Source of the DNA: Cryptomeria japonica
Taxonomy: Eukaryota > Streptophyta > Pinopsida > Cupressales > Cupressaceae
Reading direction: 5' to 3'
NCBI RefSeq assembly: GCF_030272615.1
Contig: NW_026728921.1
Span: forward strand, 374,001-438,000
Length of the DNA: 64,000 nt
Position numbers and translations under genes: made by a program. Shown piece after piece: positions 53,405-64,000 of this stretch. The notes under the pieces were generated by a model. It was given only the letters and a program-made list of their open reading frames with translations, ran no database searches and was not told where the DNA came from. Numbering within the stretch: the stretch's first letter is position 1; every line of letters starts with the position of its first letter.

Positions 53405-55269
53405 ATGAAAACTATATTGGTGGATTGTGTGGACGAGTATGAAGTCCTAAAAAGAGCACACCTGAGACTCGAAGTGAAACAAATTAATGATTCTGGTCTG
53501 AAGATAAACACTCCAAATATTGTGGATGATGAAAACGATTTTCTTGACCCCCAATTTGTCGATGATAGGAAGCCAGAAGTAATACCAGAAATTGACTGGA
53601 AAGAAGATGAGGAAGAACAAATTCAAACCAAGACAATCTTGGTCATTCTAAGAATAGAGAAGTGGGTTAGAAAGAGGAAACTAAGTAGAAGCTCAAGGAA
53701 GGGTTCAACCTCAACCACTAAGGTCTTCAATATCTAATTCTCTTGTCCCATCTTGTGCTGTAAGTTCACTGAAACAGGGAAAAGGAGGACAGAGAGAAAA
53801 GACAGTGCAAATCAAAGAGGAGACAACTTCTGTCAGAGTCACTCGCTCTAGAACAAGGGACAAAAGACAATCCTTGCCTGTTGAAACTATGGTGGTTGAC
53901 CTTGAGATGGATACCACCTCAATTGATCCAATCAAAGAAACAAAAAGTGCTGGCTGATGAGGGTAATAATCGGCAGGAATAGGAAGCCTCAAATGAAGTT
54001 ACTACTATGGTAGTATGGGACGGAAAAGAGATTGGAACTGATTCAGATAAGCCTCAAGTTCCTTCAGGACTAGTATGGTTAGCAAATATGTCAAGCAACA
54101 TTAAGAGAAACATTGTTCCAGCCTCGATTCCAATAGAAGACATGGTGAGTAAATTCTTGCGAAAGACTCCAAAAATGAAGAAGTCCAAAACTATGTCAAA
54201 ATTTGACTTTGATGCAGATAGTGGGAACTGGATTGCAGAGATTGCATGCCCATCAACAGATGAAAAGACAGAGAACTCTACATCTCAGGACTTCACTGTT
54301 GAAAAGATAAATATTGGAACTGCTTCTCAAGCCACGTATGTTCTCCACCTTGAGGATTCAACAAAGAAAATCATAACCAGGACCTGGAAAGACAAAAAAG
54401 ATAAGCATCGGATGAAAGAGATGTTACGAAGGATGGTTGAATCCATTCAGGCAATCAATTCTCTGAACCCTCAAACTATGTCATAGATTCCAATGTCCTT
54501 TGATCCTAAGTCCCGTGCAAATTAGAAGAATTTAGAGTAAATACAAAAATGCAGGTTGATCATAGAAACTGTGATGGAGTGGCTAGAAAAGATTTGAAAG
54601 TCTGGTGCAGAGTACTATGTTAATCTAAGCAAGGTATATGATGGGGCAATGCAATTAATGAAGGAGTTGGAAGTTTAAATTGTCAATTGGAAGAAAGAGG
54701 AAGCTAAATGGGCATCAAAAGTTGTGCAGATGTGAGAAGTGTAGAATTACGGGGTAATGAAGTTTCTTGCGAAAAGACCTATGGCTGACCTAGATGACAG
54801 CATTTTTTATGTGTGCCAGAGGAACATTGAATGGAGAAATTCTCTTATAAAATAGGCTTATGAGGACTTCGCAAAGTTGGTAAACCAACTCACAGAATTA
54901 GTTACTTAAATAAGAAACGAGCTTGTGTGCAATGGGATTTAATGTTTGAATGATGATTGAAGAACCCTTGAAACGATCAAGGTTATAATAGGATCATTTA
55001 AGAGGAAAATTGATTATGTGAAAGAGGCTAAGGGTTAGGTTCCAGATGACTTAAGTGTGATTGTTAAGATCGAATCACTCTTGTTTTTATGCATTAGACA
55101 TCTGGATAGTCACTCTGACAAAAGTCGCACAAGTTAACAGGGAAAAAGAGGTCTGGAAGCAATGTACGGCACGCGTGGGATTACCTCATCATACAATCAT
55201 TGAGCACTTCACCACTACTCATGCAGATTGGAAGAAAGAAGCAGTTATCAAACCTGCATAGTGACATTT
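53405..55269 (+). pseudogene. gag-like pseudogene (copy 5/6 boundary), most diverged
   Basis: Same structure, with open stretches at 53405-53737 and 54007-54486. It has private missense changes: Tyr to Ser at about residue 30 and Lys to Arg near residue 90 of the first stretch, Gly to Arg near residue 52 of the second, and Gln to Glu near 55202 in another frame. A mix of missense changes with no obvious constraint fits neutral drift toward the less homogenised side of the window. Confidence 0.5.
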
Positions 55270-56082
55270 TTCGTTGATGATAAATCCTTTTTCAATTGTT
55301 AGTTGCATAAACAATTTTATATTTATACTGGTTTCGCTGACTCTGCAGGGCAGAATTGTTGGCTTTCCATGTTTCTTTTTATAATTGTTTTCCCGGTTGT
55401 GGCTATATAACAATATTTTCGAGACTCTAGAAAGATCCAAAAAATTGTGATTTTTCGAGCATCAAACAATATATGTTTATGTTTTGAATTCCTTGGAACT
55501 GGATTGACTGATTTACAAATCAAAATGATTATGGTGTGTAGTCTTTGAATTTGTGCGTTTAAAGATTGGCGATCTTTCTTTAAAAAATCAGTTATGTGCA
55601 TCATACATTATTCTTATCAGTCAATTCTATATTTTCTTGAATTCATTGTAATATATATTTGTTAGAAGATTCGTTCTGGATTGAGTTGCGTTGATCCCCC
55701 TTGCCCTGTGAGGCATGAGAGGGTATCGATCAGAATCAATACTGCATTGAACTTGCTTTGCACTGAATTTATGGAATGAACTTATGCTCAGATACAGAGT
55801 CTGTGGTCTCTTATTTAATCTTTATAATTTTCACTCTTTTTTTATATTATGGCATTCCTTTGTGTTGATAGATGAATGCTAAAACCTTTTTATGCTTTTT
55901 GGTTAAAAGCATCTTCATTTCAAGATTTTCTGTGTAGAATTTATTGCAAATAATATGAGGAGCTTCCCTCTAATGCAGAGGATGGATTTTGATTAGTTCA
56001 TCCAACTATTGGTTTATTTGTGTCATTTTATTAAGGGGTGTACAAAAGTGGTATTATCATTTAGAGAAAATAACTATTGCAA

Positions 56083-57319
56083 TTACAAGAAAGGGACAAA
56101 TTTGTTAGCCAACCCATACAAACCAAAGCGTTGATCTCCCACTGCTGGTGAAGAAATATATAACTCTTTCCTCACATCCTTCAGTTGTCTCTTGCACAAA
56201 AGCAACAATACCGGCAAGCCTTGCGGCTTCCAAAACCCCATCAGCCCATATTCTCCAACCTCGTATGGGTTCCTTTGCACCATGCCTCTTCTCTACACCC
56301 ATTTTTATTGGCACTTGGTGCATAGTAGGATTCTTCTCATTTTGGGAGACAAGCTCCATAGAGAATTCCCTAGGATGCCCAAATACCTCGGAAAACCTTT
56401 CACTGCCCACCATTTTCTTTATACTCCGTCTCCTTGGTGAAGCTCTCTTCACTAGGGTCAACTTCAATTTCTACCACATCTTGAAAATAATCCAAAACAA
56501 GGCCCAAGCCGGACCTCGTTCGGGGCAACTCTCCCACCACATCAAGAGGCTCGACACGTTGTCTTCGTTTTGACCTGCAATGGTCATCATCATGTGTATC
56601 TGGAGCACGTAGAATTCTAGGAAACTTTTTTGCTTCTAGAAGCACCTCCCATTGCATCAAGCACAACATCTTACACTTCATTAGCCAAGTCCATAGGCAC
56701 ATATTCTTCTAAGAAAAGGTCTCCTCCCTCTTAAACCACAACCTCTTTTCTAGCATCTTTCTGCTAAAAAATTCTGGTGTCTATATAGGGACTATCTTCA
56801 ACTCCAACTGAGGCATCACAACTTTCAACCTTCACCACACAAATGCCAACAACTTCTTGACCATTAACAGTTTGGCCAATAACTACCAAAGATGGCTCAA
56901 GATAGGAGCAAATAAGAATCCCAACATCCTTCTCTTTGTTGGATTCTCCTCTTCCATTGAGTTCCCCTTTTTCTTCCAGCCATCCCACCAAAGCACATGA
57001 CACTTGAAGCGCTTTTTTACACGGAATATAAAACTACCATAGAAGTTATGAATTTTACCTTCTCCTTCTTCCTCCATCTCTACTCAAGCCAACCTAGGCT
57101 CTGATACCAATTGTTCGATATAAAGAAGCCGAGAAAAGATAATTGAATGAAACAAAAAATGTTTCACCAATAAATGTCTACATCCACCAAAGCAGGAAAA
57201 TCTTATCTATTAGCCGATATCCAGTACATGGCTATACAAATCTATTTATACATTACGTCAGACATAAAATGAAGAGTCAAGCGAAGGCAAAGAGACCGTT
57301 GGGCTTCATATACCCAACA
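56083..57319 (-). mobile_element. Truncated LTR-retroelement (copy 6)
   Basis: Same element as at 1915-3151 and still almost identical to copies 2-5. The strong divergence of copy 6 begins only further right. Confidence 0.65.
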
Positions 57320-57702
57320 AGAAGTATCCCCCTCTCTATATAATTGGGTTGAACAAATAATTTGGAATAAAATTTAATAATATTAGTTAAATATTATTTA
57401 ATTATATTTAGTTGATAGAATCTATATATAATAATAATTTGGTCTAACAATTTACTTAAAACAAAATTGAATAATATTGATTAATGTGTTTTTTGTTATA
57501 TTTAAATAAAATTAAGAATAAAATACTATTTCTCTTCCCTATTCTGTATAATCATCCGTCCATTTATTTGCAGCAAAATAAACTCATAAGAAAATTATTG
57601 AAGCAACTCTTTGAAAAAATAAATTATAGATTTTTCTCTAAAATAAAAGAATTAATTAAAAAATTCTTACCTACCCTACATTACTAATGGATAACTTATT
57701 GC

Positions 57703-58503
57703 CCTAGGGCATAATTTTAGTGTAAAATTATAGAAATAACCCTTTCTAAATAAAAATTTCTTCATTCTTCTTTAAAAATATTTTAAAAGATAATAATAGT
57801 TCATTATCTACCCAACATAATTGGTTGATCATTTCTTTTTCAAAAGGCATAACTTAGTGAAAAATATAGAAACATCTCCTTGAAAAATCTTAACTACCCT
57901 TTGTAACCATTGGATCAAGTGATAGACATCTCTTTGAAAATTGAAACTATTGTTTCATCTTAAATAAACAATATTTTTATTACCTACCCTTCTTAACTAT
58001 TGGGTCACTTACTGCACACGAGGCATAGCCGAAAATTGTAGAAACAACTCCTTGGAAATTATAACTACCCTATGTAACCATTGGATCACTAGATAGGAAA
58101 TTCTTTCTCCTCTAAATAAATAATTTTTCCTTAACTATAACCATTCAATCACCTTATATCCCAGAGGGCATAAGTTTAGTAGGGAATTATAGAAACAACT
58201 CCTTGGATATTTTAATTACCTTATGTAACCATTGGATCACAATATAAGTAACTCTTTGGAAATTGAATCTATTGATTTTCCTTAAAAATAAAACAATATT
58301 TCTGGTACCTACCCTTATTAACTATTGCATCACTTATTTGCCACTAGGCATAAGTTTAGTGGAAAATTATAGAAAGAACTCCTTGAAAACATTAACTACC
58401 CTATGTAACCATTGGATCACTAGATAAGCAACTCATAGAAAATTGGAATTATTGATTGACAATAAAAATAAAATGATATTTCTCTTACCTACACCTCTTA
58501 ACT
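57703..58503. repeat. Five degenerate repeats (copy 6)
   Basis: Same block as at 3535-4335. The two changes shared only with copy 5 follow just beyond it, near 58538 and 58631. Confidence 0.75.
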
Positions 58504-59404
58504 ATTTGAATGCTTATTTCAAACCATTTGTTTTCTCAACCTACCCCTCTTAACTTTTGGAATGCTTATTTCAAACTATTTATTTTCTCTACCTACCCAC
58601 TATCTATTTGACCAAATTTCTCGTTAGCCAATCAACTATTTATTTTGCTTCATCGATCAACCTTCACCAATATGTCTTCCTCTTTCTCATGACTTTCACC
58701 AGTTTGAATGGGCTTGGAGATGCTGGCTTGTAGGTTAGTACTAGAGAGTGTGTTCAGAAATTTTATGTTGTAGGGCTAAGACAATGACATTCTTTCGGTA
58801 GATGGAGGAAAGTATGAATAATCTTTTCACTTAGATGTTAATTTTTTTACACTTTTTCCCATTACAATGATATATTTTTTTGTTTTCTCCCTCTATATTT
58901 ATGTGTTTGTTCCTGAGTGTAGTGGAGAACATAAGTAGCACTATGGAGAGCACAAATAGCAGAAATATGTCCACATGATAGAAACCAACAGAAATAAATA
59001 TTATATTTCTTTTGTTTTTAATACAATTAATTTTTTTTTTTTTTTTTTTCAATAAATAAATTTTATTGTAAAACTCGTTATTTTCTTTACATCTTGAGAA
59101 CAGAAGTTTATCATCATATTGTTGTAATCTAAAATGTGAAGGTTTTCTCTCCATGTTTCCTTTGCACCAATGAGCTCTTCTACATCATGCCTTTGCACCA
59201 TCTTTTCTTTATACACCTTTTTAATTCAACTTGACATTCTCCGAATATTAATTGAATTCAAGTGCATGTCTGTCTTTCAGGAGGACATTTGCTTTTAGAT
59301 TCTGTACTTAATTTGTGCAAAAGTTCCTTCTCGTATATTCATGCACGTAGGAATGTGATAGTGGTTCTAGTCCCACTCAACATTCTTGTGGCTTCAATGC
59401 TCAG

Positions 59405-59765
59405 GTCTGTCTCAACCTCTTCATATGGGTTTTGCATCTGAGTTTGAAGGAGCTTCTTATACAATGTTTTTATATGCACTATTCATAATTGTGAAAATAA
59501 TTTCTGTAATGTTTTTCATGCATGACATTCTACCTTTGATTGTTTCACAGCTTATAAATGGCTCGCAAGGTCCAACTGGGCAACAATGGAAGGTGGAGTT
59601 AGTAAGTATAAACAATAAAGTAGAATTTCGACATGGTTGGCAAGAATTTGTCAGTTATATAGCGATGTTTTACTAGACATTCATATATATGGAAGATTTG
59701 GGGGGAAGAAAATTTTCAATGCTGATAATTTTGAAAAAGCAGATATTCTTTAGAATAAGAGATTC
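59405..59765 (+). pseudogene. B3-domain remnant (copy 6), extra 1-bp insertion
   Basis: Same as copy 1, except that the run of five G after GATTT is six G here (59700-59705), another frame change in the last part of the domain. A T-to-A change near 59532 lies in the putative intron. Confidence 0.65.
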
Positions 59766-60964
59766 CTTTCTAATAAAATATATAGTTTAAATCAATCAGT
59801 GGACAATAAATTGTTGATTGATTTAATTTCTCATGAGAAAGATAACAAATAAAAGAACAAGGAGGAAATCCTCATTTTTTGATAGAGCAAAAGTTTTGTT
59901 AAAAAATATAGAGTTTTCTAAATTTGTTAGTTTCATAACTAGCTTCCAGAGTTGCATTTGAACTGTATTTTTTCAGAATAATACAATTTCATAAGCTAGC
60001 TAGTTATGGAACAGACAAATTTAAAAAGTTCTATCTATTTTTGCTATCAAGAAATGAATATTTTCATTTGGATATTTTATTTTCAGACTCACCGTTATCT
60101 TTTTCATCAGAATCCAATTCAATTAGCAATTTCTTGCCTAACGCTTGATTTAAACTAGCATTTTGTTAGAAGGGAACCTCTCATTTGAAACAGTGTCTTG
60201 TTTTTCAGAATTTTGAGCACTGAAGTTTTTGGCACACCCAGACTTTCCATATATATGAACCTCTAAGTAAAGACAAAAGAAAATCTCACACTTCCAGGCT
60301 GCAATAATCGAGTCTCCGACAAAGAAGGAGTTGAGTTGTGGGCCAGTTTCCGAACCCAGAGTGGCTGCTTAACAGTTTGATTATGGAGAAGAATTATAAA
60401 AGCAGTTGCACTATTTAACATTTTTTTTTGTCATTTGACAAGAAAACAGTTGCACTATAAAATCTATTATATTAACTCATATTTGTGACCATTCGTGTCC
60501 AGGAACAAGAATAAGAGGAAATAGTACAGAAGATTCAGCCAAGAGCTGCACCAAAGTTGATAATTTTCTCTACTTCCCACATATTGTTGAGGGTGTCAAG
60601 TCCTTTTGATAGCACACTGGAGATCTCTTTCCTCCAAGGCAATTGCAGCATTTGATAGCATTTCAAATTTATTTCCCATTTCATTAATGGTGTGTTATTA
60701 GCACAAGCTTTCAGCCTGGCTTTCTTTCTTATTATATGTGCTCAACAAATGGGTAATTCCTCCTTTTTCTTCTATCTTAGCTTTTCAAGAGAGAACAATA
60801 ATTTTCAGTGGTTGTATCTTACATTAACCTTTCTAAATGTGTAACTGCTACTTTTTAGGAATTAATTTTATTGATATTCTCAGTGGTTCTATGTAATGTC
60901 ACTGAGTTACCTACACAGAACTCTCCCTATAATGTCACTGAGTTACCAATTCTCAGTGGTTCTA

Positions 60965-61891
60965 TGTAATGTCCCCTTTTTAGGATAACTTCTGTCCTCT
61001 AAATCTCAATTATTAGTATGGAACTGATCTTTGATAACACTTCAAATTATATAATTGATATAATATATGCAACAATAATATCATGCGAGGATATATATAT
61101 AGAGAGAGAGATTATGTGTTGATTAATGCTAACTCTGATTGAATAATTACATGTATACCAAATGATGTGATCAATATATCGGCTCTTTCTGCAATTCACT
61201 TTGATGAGATTATCTCTGCTATATCTGATATGTCATATAAATTATGCAAGCTGAACTTGATATTCAATCGGATGTTATTTCTGATCTAACACTTGAGTAT
61301 ATAAAATGTATATATATATACAATGCTAATGTCGCTGGTATCTATGTGTTGCTGTTTCAGGTGTGTAGTTATATTCTTGTTGATTCTGTTGTAGACGATT
61401 TGCACTCGCAACAATGATGTTGTCTCTGATATATCCTTTTGATCTATGCAACAATGATGTTGTCTCTGATATTTTCTTTTGATCTATCAAACGAACAGAT
61501 CCAATAAAGGATAAATAAAAGATCAACGTTTTTCTAATCATCCTTGATGAAGTGTGATCGATGTCCCACTTATACCTTGCAAATCAAAGGGTCACATCTT
61601 TTGAATGTGTAAGAGACATGTCTTTACCTAACCGTGTGTATTTCCACAGATCGCATCTCTTTAATATACTAATTATTATTGTTATCCCTTAATCGATGTC
61701 ACCCCGATTAGTGCTTCTTCTTTTAATTATTATTATATCTTCATTGTTGTTCTTCTATCTCAGCCACGTCACTTATAACGTCTCATTGAATCGATCAAAT
61801 ACTTATCGTGTGTATGGTCTTGCTGCTGTAGATGCTCATAGTGTAGATGTTGGTGATTGAACTAGTGGATTGTCTGTATGGGGACATCACA
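60965..61891. mobile_element. Solo LTR (copy 6), diverged
   Basis: Same ends, length and TTCTA flanks, with several private substitutions, including changes near 61016, 61086, 61275, 61401, 61666 and 61793. Length is kept at 927 bp although the DNA just to its left has gained net bases. Confidence 0.8.
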
Positions 61892-64000
61892 TTCTATATT
61901 CGTCACCTACTCAGCACTCTCCCTTGAAAACTCCTAATCTGTAATATCATTTGTCACAGAGTTACCTTGGTGGTTCTGTATTCTTTACCTTGGTATGAGC
62001 TTAATGTTTGCATGTACTCGTATTATTTCAGGAAAAGAACTATTACTAAGAGCCATGGGATATTCAAAGGAGACAAAGATTTATGTTCAGTACCATAAGA
62101 AATATGTTCCCTAATTTGATATGTTCGAAAAAAGGTCCTAATATGAGACAGTTATGACTCGTAGGTTTTTCAAATTCTTTCTTGTGAACTTGCATTTTCA
62201 ATAGTCTTCCTGATCTGAAATGGGTATTATTTATTTGAAATCCTTGTTTCATAATGTGGCCCTGCAAGGTATGCCTTGCAGTTTATTTTCACATTTTTGG
62301 AAGCTTTTCATTCCAATATACTGCGAACACAGGACTACTCTGCTGTCCAATCACTAGCACTGTAGCACCGCAGTGCATAACACTGAGAACACTAGATGAA
62401 ACAGCAGTATATTTGTCATAGCCCCTAGAAACTATGTTTATTATTTTGCATGACCCTTGTTGGATGTCCGTTTTGTTATATGGACTATATATGTGTATCA
62501 GTTGTAAAGTTGATGTTAATATTATTGAATATAATTATTATCTTTATTATGCCATCTCTTATTTAATGTATTTATTTTGTTTAGAAGACGAAAAATGTGT
62601 GGGTGTCTTTGGGTGCAGGTATAAAGGTGTATGTGTCAAAGTCTTTGGTTAGCCTTTGGGATAATTTAGATTTTTGCAATCCAGTTAAATTGAATTTGTA
62701 AATTTAATAATATAAGCAAATCTAGCCAGAATTGTTTGAGCTACCATTTATTACTAAAATTCTTTATTCAATCATTATTGTTTAGTTATTATTGATTATG
62801 AATGCAAATATTGATACTATCATATTTACATATTTGTTAAGTAAAGGTGTTTATAATAAATTTACCAAAGAATAATTAACTGAATTTAATATAAAATAAA
62901 TATATTAAATGGTAAACAACAACTAAATATCAATATAAACATAAATTAAAAAAACATGAATAAATAAATAGAAGCATATAAACAAATAATTAAATCTATA
63001 ATGTATGGGGAAGGAGTGCAAAATATAAATAATAGTTAATAAATGTTCCAACTATCCCATGAGGGGAGGTAGGAAATAAAACAAGCAAATGTATTGAAGG
63101 AAATGAACACATGGGTAGGAAGTACATGGCAGCAAAATAATTTATTGGAGAAGCTAGGCACCAAAATGTAGGACACCATAGTTAATGAGCATGGCCAAAG
63201 GCATGGGAGAGATGAATGTAGGACAAAGAGGAGAGCTCTACCATTAAAATGTTATTGCACCCATGTCTATAAAGGTTGTCCAAAAAAAAAAAAAAAGACA
63301 CCATGATGCTAGGCGTGCTTAAAAACCCTATGAACCCTCATAAATCAGAATATCAATACATTCATTCTGAGCTAGGAAACACAAAAAAAAATGTGAGGGA
63401 TTGCAACCAAAGGGGGAGAACAAGGAAGAAATGTGTAGGTTCACGCATTGGAAAAACCGTAGGACTCTATTAATCCAAGTTCATTTCTTCTAATTGAAAT
63501 TATAATTTCTATTATGATCCAATGAATAGATTTTAAATATAATTAATTAAAGTCTTAAATTACCCTCTCCTATTGATTGGAACACACTAGTTATAATATT
63601 AATATTTCCATATGCGCTATCGACTCCCTCTATTTATCATGTCTCTAAATTTCACACATTTTCCATAATCAATGATAGATTTAGAGAAATCCATCATAAA
63701 TTATAACACTTCATAGATTTCACGTATTTATGAATTATGATAGGTACATTAAACAAATCAATTACTAGATATATAAAATTTCATACTAGTTGTGATGACA
63801 TTTAGAGGTGTTAACTTGGGAGTTGGATCATGTTAAAATTCAAGAATATAATTACTTTTGTAGAGCAATAATATATCTCCATCGAACCTTTCTAATAAGA
63901 TAGCTGAAATAAAAATAGTTCAAACAACTCAGTCTTTTCAAACTCATTTTTGTAATGTATCACTTTCTAAATCTCATGTGTTGGAGTATTGCATATTTTA

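Larger units (their letters stand above)
43335..54168. repeat. Tandem macro-repeat unit, copy 5
   Basis: It is 10834 bp long. It shares two substitutions with copy 6 only: CTCAACCTAC near 47704 and AGCCAATCAAC near 47797, where copies 1-4 have T in both. It carries T near 51732 like copies 1 and 2. Near its right end, at about 53490-54160, three private changes alter the gag-like pseudogene (Tyr to Ser, Lys to Arg, Gly to Arg), so divergence is already rising toward copy 6. Confidence 0.97.
54169..64000. repeat. Tandem macro-repeat unit, copy 6 (cut by window end)
   Basis: The last bases correspond to about 9806 of copy 1, so roughly 1 kb of the unit lies outside. It is the most diverged copy, chiefly after about 58500: a pure T tract near 59030, a 21-bp length difference near 59082-59102, an extra G near 59700, small indels near 60551, 60626 and 60721-60726, and many substitutions from 60800 to the end. 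With copy 1 alone it shares T near 54782-54806 (CATTTTTTATG) and the CTCATATTTG variant near 60478. Confidence 0.96.

Noticed and set aside
1-64000. The array as a pure assembly artefact (one unit duplicated by the assembler)
   Set aside because: Copies differ by private and shared substitutions, indels and a 21-bp length change, which simple duplication would not give. A wrong copy number or order is still possible and needs reads to check.
1-64000. Ribosomal DNA, histone or tRNA gene array
   Set aside because: I saw no 18S, 5.8S, 25S or 5S sequence, no tRNA A/B boxes with cloverleaf potential and no histone protein in the unit.
1-64000. Bacterial or phage system, operons or CRISPR
   Set aside because: There is no dense coding, no ribosome-binding-site pattern and no short regular repeats with unique spacers. 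The B3 signature and plant-type retroelement signals point to a plant nucleus.

Overview
The window is almost entirely one structure: a head-to-tail tandem array of a 10.83-kb unit, seen in five complete copies plus most of a sixth. Cutting arbitrarily at base 1, the copies are 1-10834, 10835-21668, 21669-32501, 32502-43334, 43335-54168 and 54169-64000 (the last about 1 kb short of complete). Neither edge of the array is inside the window, so the true unit junction and total copy number are not visible. To move a copy-1 position to another copy, add 10834 (copy 2), 21668 (copy 3; 21667 after base 27194), 32501 (copy 4; 32500 after base 38027), 43334 (copy 5) or 54168 (copy 6; this rises in steps to 54194 between about 59050 and 60730).

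The DNA looks like plant nuclear heterochromatin or intergenic DNA. It is AT-rich, has no dense coding, and no intact gene was recognised. It contains a decayed B3 DNA-binding domain of the plant REM type, an LTR-retrotransposon fragment primed by the initiator-tRNA-Met type site common in plants, and a solo LTR with a clean target-site duplication. The style of the gag-like pseudogene made me think of a gymnosperm, but that is only an impression.

Layout of one unit, in copy-1 coordinates: 10071-11935 (crossing the copy 1/2 cut; its tail is also seen at 1-1101) is a + strand gag-like pseudogene in three successive frames with many stops. 1915-3151 is a - strand truncated LTR-retroelement: a roughly 208-bp LTR, a primer-binding site and a degenerate coding-like interior. 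3535-4335 holds five degenerate 138-180-bp repeats. 5216-5575 is the + strand B3 pseudogene remnant, followed at once by a strong hairpin. 6771-7697 is a 927-bp solo LTR flanked by TTCTA duplications. 7698-10070 is AT-rich DNA in which I recognise nothing except a short hairpin and small simple repeats.

The genes do not form a pathway. They are dead or decaying pieces carried along by amplification of the unit. The interesting biology is in the array itself. All copies carry the same solo LTR at the same base, so the insertion and its reduction to a solo LTR came before amplification. Variants are shared among non-adjacent copies, which points to unequal exchange or gene conversion. The outer parts of the window (first 6.3 kb of copy 1; copy 6 from about 58.5 kb on) are more diverged than the middle.
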